Below, in pieces: positions 15,116-24,224 of a stretch of DNA of 64,000 nt. The position numbers were made by a program, and so were the translations under genes. A model generated the notes under the pieces. That model worked only from the letters and a program-made list of their open reading frames with translations. It was not told the origin of the DNA and ran no database searches. The DNA lies in the NCBI RefSeq assembly GCF_003732705.1, contig NZ_MOBR01000009.1:649034-713033 (forward strand), read 5' to 3'. The stretch's first letter is position 1. Each line of letters begins with the position of its first letter. This DNA is from Pseudomonas frederiksbergensis (GTDB lineage: Bacteria; Pseudomonadota; Gammaproteobacteria; Pseudomonadales; Pseudomonadaceae).

Positions 15116-18100
15116 GCTGATCGCCCTCCTCGGGTTGCGAATCGGTGCTGATTATTTCGGCAATCATCCGTGCCCACTGGCCCGCGACGATGCCGTAGTG
15201 GTCGGTGTCCAGCAGTTGCCAGCTCAGCAACTGCGGGAACAATCCCTGCCAGGTGTGTTTGAGGTCTTCGACATTCCAGGCACTGCCTACGCCGTAGGGG
15301 TTGGCTTGTGCCGCGATGAACATGCGCACGGAGGTGGTCGCCAACGGCGGTGGCTGGAAGGTCCCCATGCTGGTGATGTTGTGGTGGCAGCAACGGGTCA
15401 GGCGCTGCAAATAGGCTTGTCGGTCTTCCGGCAATGCCCGGCCGATAGCATCAGGCCAACGCTGGGCAAATTCGCGCTGGAACACCTGCTCGATCGCCTG
15501 ATCATCAATGCTCGCCAGTTCCGCGCCAGCATCCGGCGCGGGCGGGTCGATCAGGTACAGCAGCGGTTGCCTGAATCCGGATTGCTGCGCCAGGCTGCAC
15601 ATCGACTGCGCCACCCAGGCGCCGAATGACCATCCCGCCAGGCGCCAGACACCAGCGTTGACGTCCCGGACCTGCACCGTTTCCAGGTAAAGGGCCGCGC
15701 GCTCGGCGAGGCTGATGTTCGGCAAGTCCGGCAGACGCAACGCCGGATCGGCGATCACCCGCACACCCAGATCAGGATGCAGCGCCGAGACCAGTTCCCG
15801 GTAAGCCTGAACATCACCGCCCACCGGGTGAATCAGGTACAGCCACTCACGGCCGGCACCCGCGTGCCACTGATCAATCTGCACCGCATCGGCCCAAGTG
15901 TTTGGCGCCGTTGCCGTCACACAGACAGCGGCAGCATCCACCAGTGCCAGGATCTCTTGCAGGCTGACCTTGTGACTGAACTGCGAGAGCTGGAACACCT
16001 CGCCGGTGGCCGCTTGCAGTTCATCGATCAGGTCGAGCAACGTCAGCGAATCCGCCCCCAGTTCGTACAAGGAATCGTCGTCATCGAGGGCAGTCACGCC
16101 GAGCCACTTGCACAGGCAGTCGTGCAGATGGCTGTGCAGATCCAACACCTGCGGCACGTTGACCGGCGCAATTGCAGCGCCATGTCGAACCGGATAAAAA
16201 CGCCGCGCAGTATCGATGCCGGTGGTCGAGATCAGCAGTTGGGGCAGTTGCGTTGCCATGGCCAGGTCGAACACCCGACAACCTTCCTGCGCCGACAATC
16301 CGACCGTCAGGTGTTCCTGGTGTGCGACGTCGCCGGTGCCGCTGGTGGTGGCCATGCCGATGTCGCGCCAGATGTCCCAGTTGATGCCCAGGCGCACGCA
16401 GTTGCCGGCGGCGTTCGGGCGGTAATGGGCGAAGCCGTCGAGCACCGCGCTGGCGGCCGCGTAATCCATATGCCCCGCGCCACCGAATAACGCTGACATT
16501 GATGAGCAATACAGGACAAATCCGGGCTGCATCGCTTCAATCAACGCCTCGACCGCGAGCATGCCACGGGTCTTGGCCGCCATGGCCTCGCCCAGTTGCC
16601 GGGCGTCACGTTGGCGAATCAGACTGCCCGCACCGACACCGGCAGCGTGAATCACCCCGGCAAAACCTCCGTAACGCCGGGCCAATTGCTCGAGCACCGC
16701 TGGCCAACGGGCCAGGTCGGCGATGTCGGCCTGGACGCTGTCGATCCGCGCGCCATACGCCGCCAGCGCCGCCGGCAATTCACCGCCACGGGAAAGCACG
16801 ACGATGCGTCGTTGCGGGGCCTGCAACAGGTGTTCACACAATGTGCGACCGATACCACCCGTGCCACCCAACACCAGGAACGTGCCGTCGGTGGGCAGCT
16901 TATTCGGCGTCGATGCCATTTCCGGCAATGGGCTGGCCATCAATCGTGGTTGCCACAGGTAAGCGCCGCGAACTGCCATGCGCCGAGGCAAAGACGCCGG
17001 ATCAGCGAGCAACGTCGCCAGTTCCTGCGCGCCCAATCGGGACGATGGCCAATCCAGCCAGTGACAGCGCACCGGGTATTCCTGGGGCAGCACTTCGGTG
17101 ATTCCGGCCAGCGCCGCGAGTTCGGGGCGCGCCACTTCGCCGTCCACCGGACACGCCTGCCACGACATCAGCCACAACCGCAGGGTCGTCGTGCGCGAAG
17201 TTTGTCCCCACGCCTGCATCAAGGCACTGACCGTGTCCAGACCGGCCCACTGCGCCGCCGCCAGGCTTTGCTCATTGACCGCGCCCGTCACCGACAGCGG
17301 CAAGGCATGCAGCCAGTCCAGTTCGCCTGGCACTGACTCAACCACTTCGTCGAGCAAGCGAGTCAAGGCCTGGACGTCCAGTGGGTCAAGCTCGAAACGA
17401 TCCGTACCGAGTCGCTTGAAGCCATTCCCCGCGCGCACCTGAATCACCCGCTGATAAACGCCATTCAGGCACTCCAGCAACGTCGCGTCAGGCGCATCGT
17501 TGCTGCAGAAGACCAGGGTTTCACGCTGGGCAACAATCGCCGCCGTGTCCAGGCGTCGGACGCGCACCCATTGCCGTTGGTAGAACCAGTCGGCCAACGG
17601 TTGTCGCTCGATGGCCATCGCCTTTTCGGGTTCAGCCACCGTTGCAGCCTGGAACCGAAAGGTTTCCAGATCAAAGGATGATGGCGGCAGATTCCAGGGT
17701 GGTGGCGCCGAGCGCCGTGGCCAGTCGATGGTTGCACCGGCGTACCACGCGTCCATCAGCGCCTGGGTTGAATGTTCATTGGCCTTCAGGCGCACACTGG
17801 AGGCCGTGATTTCCTTGATCGACGCAGCGTTTACAAGCAACGTGTCAGCGGATTGGCAGAGCATTGCAAAGCGCCAGCGCAATTGACGGCGACCGGATTG
17901 CAGGTGACTCAGCAGCGCTTCGCGACGCTCGGGAAAAGCATCCCAATACCCTTGGATCGCCGCGATATCCCGCAGCAACGCCGCACGGCTGTGGGCCGAA
18001 ATCATCAGGAGCGGCACCGCATCCTCCGCCACAATCTCCTGCTGCTGCGCGGCACCGACAATCACATGGGCATTGGTGCCGCCGATGCCAAAGCTGCTGA

Positions 18101-21100
18101 CCCCCGCCAAGCGCCGACGACCTGCTGGCCATGGCCGCGACGTGGTCGGTATGTAAAACGGTGAATGTTCCAGGTCGATTTGCGGGTTGATCCGGCCAAA
18201 GCCGAGGTTCGGCGGCACCACGCCATGGAACACCGCGAGGCTGGCGCGAATCAGCCCCACCACCCCCGCCGCCGCGCCCAAATGGCCGATCTGGCTTTTC
18301 ACCGAGGCCAACGCGCAACCGCCTGCCGGGGCATCACCGAACGCCTTGCTCAGCGCCGCGACCTCAATCGGGTCGCCCAATAAAGTGCCGGTGCCGTGGG
18401 CTTCGATGTAGCCGATGTCAGCGCCGGTCAACCCGGCCTTGCCCAAGGCCTCGCGGATGACTGCGCTCTGCCCGGCCACCGAGGGCGCGGTGTAACTCAT
18501 CTTGCCCCGGCCATCGTTGTTCAGTGCCGAAGCTTCGACCAGCGCATAGATCCGGTCGCCATCCGCTCGGGCCCGAGCCAAAGGCTTGAGCACCACCACG
18601 CCGTAACCACTGGCGCCGATGGTGCCGCTGGCGTCGTCGCTGAACGGCCGACACAGGCCATCACTGGAAAAAATGTGCTGCGAGCGATGGCGATAGCCGT
18701 CGGTCAACGTCGGGTCGATCAGCACACCGGCCGCCAACATCACATCGCTGTCACCCTGGCGCAGCATTGCGCTGGCCAGGTGCACGGCAATCAACGAACT
18801 GCCGCACGCCGCCTGCACGCTCATGGCCGGGCCGGTGAGGTCGAGATGGTAGGCGGCTTTGGTCGCCAGGAAGTCCTTGTCGTGGTGCAGCGCCATCTGG
18901 AAGCCGTCCGGCAAAGCACCTTCGGCGGTCTCGCGCAACATCTGCTGGAAGTAAGTGGTTTCGCCACAACTGGCAATCAGGCCGATGCGCGGGCCTTCAG
19001 CAGAAGGCGCGATCGCGGCGTGTTGCAGCGCCTGCACACAAGCCATCAACAAATGCCGCTGTTGCGGGTCCATCAGGCGCGCTTCCTGGCGACTGATGCC
19101 GAAATACTCGGGGTCGAAATCCAGCATCCCGGCGAGCTGACTGCGGGCACCGACGCGCCCATCGGACGCCTCGAAATGCTCGATCCCCAACTCGCCGCCC
19201 TGAACCATGTTCCAGAACTCATCAAGGTTCTGCGCCCCGGCGACGTTGACCGCCATGCCGATGATCGCCATGGGTTGCTGGCCGACATCGGCGTGGCGGA
19301 CACGCTCGGTCGGGGTCGATGGCGCGGCGGACAAATGCGCCGCGAGCCGTCGCACGGTCACCTGTTCGAACAGATCAGCCATCGCCACTGTGTGCGGCAG
19401 TTCCTGGTTGTAACGGGCGTGCAGACGCATCAGGCCGAGGCTGGTGGCGCCGGCTTCGAAGAAGGTTTGATCGGGTTCGATCTCTCGGCCGATCACGGCG
19501 CTGAACAGCGCGCTCAGTTGTTGCTCCAGCCCGCTCAGCGGAATGGCCGGTGGCGTCGAGCGCCGCCGTTCCAGCGCCTCGCCCAGCCCACTCAAGGCCT
19601 TGCGGTCGATTTTGCCGCTGGGCGTGCGCGGCCAGGCGTCGATCCGTCGATACTCGTCGATGCGCACGTGGGCCGGCAGTTGCCGGGCCACCTGACGATC
19701 CAGCGTCTGTGCCGTCGCCGGCTCGCCTTCCAGTTGCAGATAAGCGATCAAACTCGGCGGATCGGCCTGGACCGTCACCAGCGCATTGATCACTTGTGGA
19801 ACCTGCATCAGCGCCGCTTCGATCTGCCCCAGTTCCAGGCGATGACCGCTGAGTTTGATCTGCTGGTCGTCACGCCCCAGGTAATGCAGGCAACCTTGTG
19901 GATCGGCCCAGGCCAGGTCGCCGGTGCGATAGAACAACCGGGTGACGCCATCGGCTTGAGGCAATTCGATAAACCGCGTCACGTTGAGCGCCGGGTCCGC
20001 GAGATAACAGCGGGAAATCATCGGCCCCGCCACCAGCAGGTAGCCACGGCTGCCGTTCGGTACCGGCCGGTCGTGTTCGTCCACCAACAGCAGTCGGGCG
20101 TTGGCGACGGCTTGGCCAATCGGTGCCCGCAGCGGCCAGTCACGGGCGGTTGCCGGCAAGCGGTAGGCGCTGACGACGTGGGTTTCGGTCGGGCCGTAGT
20201 GATTGAACAGCGCCGCCAGCGGCAGACCGCTGAACCAGGTTTTCAATGCATCGGTGCAGAGCAATTGCTCCCCCGCCGTGACTACTTCACGCAACGCCGG
20301 CGGGTATACGCCGTGGGCGACAGCGGTTTGCGCCAGATGCTGCAACGCTACGCAGGGCAGGAACAAACGTTCGATCCGCGCCTCCAGCAGATACGCCAAC
20401 AGCGCTTGGGCATCCTGGCGCCAACGCGGCGTGATCAGGTGATAGGTGCCACCGCCGCACAAGGTGCCGAAGATCTCCTGAAACGACACGTCGAACGACA
20501 GCATGGAAAACTGCAAGGTCACCGATTTCGCCGGCAACTGACCCTCGGTGCGCTGCCATTGCAGCAGGTTGCACAGGGTACGATCCGGCACTTGCACACC
20601 TTTTGGCGTGCCGGTGGAGCCGGAGGTAAACAGCGTGTAAAGGGCACGTTCAGCGTCGTGACGCGGGCGTTCGAACGGTTGGGCTTCAGTGCTCAGATCG
20701 ACCCGATGTCGGGCAAAGCGGCTGACGTTGAGGTTTTCCAGCGCCGCCTCGGTTGCGGTGCTGAACAACACGCAATGGGGTTGCGCCTGCTCCAGCACTT
20801 GGCGCTGCACCAGAAGCGGATAGCCAGGGTCCAGCGGCACGGCGGTCAGGTTGAGTTTGGCCAAGGCCAGCAAGGCAACGATATGTTCGACCGAGGCTTC
20901 GAGGAACAGCACCACATGCAGCGATGGGTTTTCCTGAATCGGCAGTGGATGGCATTCAATCAAGGTCGCCGCCAACGTGTCGGCCAACCCATTCAATTCG
21001 CCATAACTCAGGCGTTGCTGTCCCGCGACCAGCGCGGTGGCGTGGGGCGTGCAAAGAACCTGATGCTCGAACCAGTCGGCCAAGGTGTTGAACGGCGGTG

Positions 21101-24100
21101 AGCCGCTGACGCCTTCACTGGCCGGCGGCAGTTGGCGGCGATAAGGACTGAGCAAATCGTCGAGGGTCGCCGCCGGGGTATCCAGCAGCAAGTCGAGGCC
21201 ACGGCAAAACAGTTCATTCACCGCGCGCATCTGCGCTTCATCGAAATAGCTGCACTGGTATTCCCACCAACATTCAGTGCCCACCACGAGCAAGGTCAGC
21301 GGGCATTTGGCCTGTAACGGCTCGCTGAACTCCAGCGTCGCCCGCAAGCCTGAAATGGCCAGTGCGGCGTAATCGGTGTTTTCCAGCACGAACATAAAAT
21401 CGAACAACGGCGTGCCCGACGACAACCGCAGGTCTTCCACCAGATCCGCCAGGGCCACGTCTTGCAACGCCAACACCTCGCGCACGGTGGCGGTCTGGCG
21501 GCGCAATTGCTCGCCCAGCGCCAGTGCATTGTCGACAGCGGTTGGAATCAGCACGGTGTTGGCAAACATGCCCAACGTTGCTTCGAATTCCGCCAACGGC
21601 CGGTTGGACACCGGGCTGGCGATCCGTGGCCGTTCACACCCGGTCAGGGCGTACAGGCTCCAGGCGAACACACTGAACAGCACTTCAAAACGGGTCAGGC
21701 GTTGTTGGCTGCAAAAGCGCTCCAGGGCAGCGCTGCGCAGATCGCCCAAGGGTTCGCGATACAACCGCGCTTCCGGGCTGACGGCACGCATCGGCATTAG
21801 TGCGGGCGACGGCGCTTCCTGCTGGCGGTGCAATTGCGCCAAGACCCGACGCTGGTCGCGGTAATGCGGGCTGACACTCCACTGGCCCTGCCACAGGCCA
21901 AATTCCAGTGCCGTCAGCCGTGGGCTCGGTTCACGGCTGACGCGACCCTGCACGGCGTCTTCATACAAATGTGTGAGGTCATCGAACAACAGGTTCATCG
22001 ACCAGCCATCGACAATGATGTGGTGCAGATTCAGCAGCAGCCGACAGCTGCCATCGGCGAACGGCAGCAGCCAGGCCTGGAACAGGGTCGGCGTGGTCAG
22101 ATCGAACGGCGTACCGAACACCAGCGTCGCGAAGGCTTGCCAGGTGTCTTCGGCAAATTGCCCCGGCTCGAACGTGCGGCAAACCGGGCCGTGTTCGGCA
22201 ATCACTTGATCGAGGCCATCAGCGCCGGACTCAAACGCCGTGCGCAACCCCGGATGACGCGCCGCCAGTTGCCCCACGGCGTGCGCCAGCGCAGGCACAT
22301 CGACACCCGCGACCAGGTGCAGAATCAGCGGCACGTTATAAGCGGTCGATGTGGGTGTGCGCTGTTGCATCAGCCATAAACGGCGTTGTTCGGCGGTGGC
22401 CGGCAGACGGCGTGCGCTGCTGATTGCCGGTGCGGGAGGATAGACAGGCATGCTGACTTGATCGCCGCTCAGCTGTTCAGCCAGCGCCGCAAACGGCTCG
22501 CTCAACAACGTAGCGATGGCGATTTCCCGCTGCCAGTGCGTGCGAATCGCCGAACGCAGGCGCATGGCCTTGAGCGAGTCGCCGCCACTGCCGAGCCAGT
22601 CGTCGTGGGCGCCCAAGGTCGGTTGGCCCAGCAAGGTGCGAACCTGCGTCAGCAACCAGCTCAGCGCCGGCGAAACGTCGCCGTCACTCTCCTCGACCGC
22701 TGGCCGCCATGGCGTCAACGGTTGTGCCAGCAAGCTGTCGCGGTCAATCTTGCCATTGGCGGTCAGCGGCAGACGCTCCAGCAAAAACACTTGGTGCGGG
22801 CGCATGTAGGACGCCAGTCTGGCGTGCAGATGGGCGTCGAACTCAGCGTATTCCAAGCTATCGCGCGGCACGATAAACGCCAGCAACTGATGATCTTCAG
22901 CCGCCAGGCGCCGGGTGCAGACGTAGGCCTGCGCCACCTGTGGATGCTGCAGAATCTGCAGCTCCACCTCCCCCGGTTCGATACGGAAACCACGGACCTT
23001 CACCTGTCGGTCAACCCGACCCACGTACTCGATCAGCCCTTCGGCGTTGACCAGCACCCGATCACCCGTTCGGTAGTGCACCTGGGCGCCACCGTCGAGT
23101 TCGGGCAGGCGCACGAAGCTGCGAGCAGTGTCTTCGGCACGGTTGCGGTAGCCACGGGCAACACCGCTGCCACTCAGGTACAGCTCGCCGACTTCACCGA
23201 CCGCCACCGGTCGTTGCTGCGCATCCAGCACTCGCACGCCGGTGTCCGGCAATGGCCGGCCAATCGGCACCGCGAGGCCGTTGAAGTCCCGGGAAATCGG
23301 GTAGCACAAGGCAAACGTGGTGCATTCGGTGGGGCCGTAGACGTTGAAGATCTGGCAATCACTGTCAGGATTCGCCCGGTACCAGGCACGCACGGCAACG
23401 GCGCTGATTTGCTCGCCACCGATCAGCACCTGACGCAGGCTGACGAAACACGAAGGACACTCCGCGCTCAAGGTGTTGAACAGCGAAACGGTCATGAACA
23501 GGTTATCGACCCGCTGCTCTTCCAACACCCGGGCCAGACGTTGCGCGTCCAGCAGGTCGTGATCGGCAATCATCACGCAGCAACCGCCGTTGAGCAGCGG
23601 CGCCCACAGCTCGAAACTGCATGCATCGAAGGCCGGATTCGACAGGCAGGCAAAACGGTCCGCCGGACGAATCTCGATATAGCCTGCGGTTTGAGTCAGG
23701 CGCAGCAGGCCCCGTTCGCCGACTTCCACCGCTTTCGGGGTGCCGGTGGTGCCCGAGGTGTAGAACAGGAAACTGACGTCGGCAAAGGTATCTGCCAAGG
23801 GCTGTGACGGTTGGTCCGGGTGGTCCAGCAGTGCCTCGACACTCGTCTGCCAAAGCGAGGGTGTCGGGGTCCATTCCTCGTCCAGGGTAATCAACCCCAC
23901 GCACGCGGCATCGGCGAGCATCAGGTCCAGGCGCTTGGCCGGGCTGGCACGGTCCAGCGGCACCACCACGGCGCCGACTTTCAACGCGCCGAGAATCACC
24001 GCGAGCCATTGCCAAGAACGCGGCAGGCACAGCGCCAGTGACTCGCCCGGTTGCACGCCACGGGCCTGTAAACCACGGGCAATGCGCTCGCTGGCGCTGG

Positions 24101-24224
24101 CCAGTTCGGCGTAGGTCAACCGTACGTGCTGGTCGATCACCGCCAGGGCTTGGGGATCGCGGCATACTTGGCCGGCAAATTGGGCGAGCAACGTGAGCAT
24201 CGGTGGGTTCTGCGAATTCATCAT
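15108..24224 (-). CDS. Hybrid NRPS-PKS: A-PCP-C-A-PCP-KS-KR-ACP-TE
   Basis: 3038 aa. Domains by motif, rough residues: A 20-500 (YTSGTTGTPK, YRTGD), PCP with Ser near 550, C 605-1040 (HHIIVDGWS), A 1050-1545, PCP Ser near 1594, KS 1650-2065 (QAACGSSLIAV with Cys near 1807; EAHGTGT; QIGHLGAAAG), a long linker with no AT, KR with GGTGGIG near 2450 and SSMSALFGGAGHMDYAAAS, ACP Ser near 2725 (LGADSLTLLD), TE 2780-3030 (GWSFGAW). Hand-read A codes are D-A-F-M-L-G-V-T-F (isoleucine-like) and D-V-Q-F-V-A-H-V-V (proline-like). It begins with A, not C, so it can start a chain: aliphatic residue, proline, two carbons with keto reduction, release. Malonyl loading must come from elsewhere. The start overlaps the previous gene by 4 nt and follows AGGAGG. 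Confidence 0.93.
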   Translation of the reverse strand: MMNSQNPPMLTLLAQFAGQVCRDPQALAVIDQHVRLTYAELASASERIARGLQARGVQPGESLALCLPRSWQWLAVILGALKVGAVVVPLDRASPAKRLDLMLADAACVGLITLDEEWTPTPSLWQTSVEALLDHPDQPSQPLADTFADVSFLFYTSGTTGTPKAVEVGERGLLRLTQTAGYIEIRPADRFACLSNPAFDACSFELWAPLLNGGCCVMIADHDLLDAQRLARVLEEQRVDNLFMTVSLFNTLSAECPSCFVSLRQVLIGGEQISAVAVRAWYRANPDSDCQIFNVYGPTECTTFALCYPISRDFNGLAVPIGRPLPDTGVRVLDAQQRPVAVGEVGELYLSGSGVARGYRNRAEDTARSFVRLPELDGGAQVHYRTGDRVLVNAEGLIEYVGRVDRQVKVRGFRIEPGEVELQILQHPQVAQAYVCTRRLAAEDHQLLAFIVPRDSLEYAEFDAHLHARLASYMRPHQVFLLERLPLTANGKIDRDSLLAQPLTPWRPAVEESDGDVSPALSWLLTQVRTLLGQPTLGAHDDWLGSGGDSLKAMRLRSAIRTHWQREIAIATLLSEPFAALAEQLSGDQVSMPVYPPAPAISSARRLPATAEQRRLWLMQQRTPTSTAYNVPLILHLVAGVDVPALAHAVGQLAARHPGLRTAFESGADGLDQVIAEHGPVCRTFEPGQFAEDTWQAFATLVFGTPFDLTTPTLFQAWLLPFADGSCRLLLNLHHIIVDGWSMNLLFDDLTHLYEDAVQGRVSREPSPRLTALEFGLWQGQWSVSPHYRDQRRVLAQLHRQQEAPSPALMPMRAVSPEARLYREPLGDLRSAALERFCSQQRLTRFEVLFSVFAWSLYALTGCERPRIASPVSNRPLAEFEATLGMFANTVLIPTAVDNALALGEQLRRQTATVREVLALQDVALADLVEDLRLSSGTPLFDFMFVLENTDYAALAISGLRATLEFSEPLQAKCPLTLLVVGTECWWEYQCSYFDEAQMRAVNELFCRGLDLLLDTPAATLDDLLSPYRRQLPPASEGVSGSPPFNTLADWFEHQVLCTPHATALVAGQQRLSYGELNGLADTLAATLIECHPLPIQENPSLHVVLFLEASVEHIVALLALAKLNLTAVPLDPGYPLLVQRQVLEQAQPHCVLFSTATEAALENLNVSRFARHRVDLSTEAQPFERPRHDAERALYTLFTSGSTGTPKGVQVPDRTLCNLLQWQRTEGQLPAKSVTLQFSMLSFDVSFQEIFGTLCGGGTYHLITPRWRQDAQALLAYLLEARIERLFLPCVALQHLAQTAVAHGVYPPALREVVTAGEQLLCTDALKTWFSGLPLAALFNHYGPTETHVVSAYRLPATARDWPLRAPIGQAVANARLLLVDEHDRPVPNGSRGYLLVAGPMISRCYLADPALNVTRFIELPQADGVTRLFYRTGDLAWADPQGCLHYLGRDDQQIKLSGHRLELGQIEAALMQVPQVINALVTVQADPPSLIAYLQLEGEPATAQTLDRQVARQLPAHVRIDEYRRIDAWPRTPSGKIDRKALSGLGEALERRRSTPPAIPLSGLEQQLSALFSAVIGREIEPDQTFFEAGATSLGLMRLHARYNQELPHTVAMADLFEQVTVRRLAAHLSAAPSTPTERVRHADVGQQPMAIIGMAVNVAGAQNLDEFWNMVQGGELGIEHFEASDGRVGARSQLAGMLDFDPEYFGISRQEARLMDPQQRHLLMACVQALQHAAIAPSAEGPRIGLIASCGETTYFQQMLRETAEGALPDGFQMALHHDKDFLATKAAYHLDLTGPAMSVQAACGSSLIAVHLASAMLRQGDSDVMLAAGVLIDPTLTDGYRHRSQHIFSSDGLCRPFSDDASGTIGASGYGVVVLKPLARARADGDRIYALVEASALNNDGRGKMSYTAPSVAGQSAVIREALGKAGLTGADIGYIEAHGTGTLLGDPIEVAALSKAFGDAPAGGCALASVKSQIGHLGAAAGVVGLIRASLAVFHGVVPPNLGFGRINPQIDLEHSPFYIPTTSRPWPAGRRRLAGVSSFGIGGTNAHVIVGAAQQQEIVAEDAVPLLMISAHSRAALLRDIAAIQGYWDAFPERREALLSHLQSGRRQLRWRFAMLCQSADTLLVNAASIKEITASSVRLKANEHSTQALMDAWYAGATIDWPRRSAPPPWNLPPSSFDLETFRFQAATVAEPEKAMAIERQPLADWFYQRQWVRVRRLDTAAIVAQRETLVFCSNDAPDATLLECLNGVYQRVIQVRAGNGFKRLGTDRFELDPLDVQALTRLLDEVVESVPGELDWLHALPLSVTGAVNEQSLAAAQWAGLDTVSALMQAWGQTSRTTTLRLWLMSWQACPVDGEVARPELAALAGITEVLPQEYPVRCHWLDWPSSRLGAQELATLLADPASLPRRMAVRGAYLWQPRLMASPLPEMASTPNKLPTDGTFLVLGGTGGIGRTLCEHLLQAPQRRIVVLSRGGELPAALAAYGARIDSVQADIADLARWPAVLEQLARRYGGFAGVIHAAGVGAGSLIRQRDARQLGEAMAAKTRGMLAVEALIEAMQPGFVLYCSSMSALFGGAGHMDYAAASAVLDGFAHYRPNAAGNCVRLGINWDIWRDIGMATTSGTGDVAHQEHLTVGLSAQEGCRVFDLAMATQLPQLLISTTGIDTARRFYPVRHGAAIAPVNVPQVLDLHSHLHDCLCKWLGVTALDDDDSLYELGADSLTLLDLIDELQAATGEVFQLSQFSHKVSLQEILALVDAAAVCVTATAPNTWADAVQIDQWHAGAGREWLYLIHPVGGDVQAYRELVSALHPDLGVRVIADPALRLPDLPNISLAERAALYLETVQVRDVNAGVWRLAGWSFGAWVAQSMCSLAQQSGFRQPLLYLIDPPAPDAGAELASIDDQAIEQVFQREFAQRWPDAIGRALPEDRQAYLQRLTRCCHHNITSMGTFQPPPLATTSVRMFIAAQANPYGVGSAWNVEDLKHTWQGLFPQLLSWQLLDTDHYGIVAGQWARMIAEIISTDSQPEEGDQHE

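Noticed and set aside
18396..21101. A 901-codon open frame on the plus strand inside the NRPS-PKS gene, with others at 24203-26398 and 33904-36576
   Set aside because: They are exact antisense shadows of NRPS domains in GC-rich DNA, show no family motifs and no ribosome sites.
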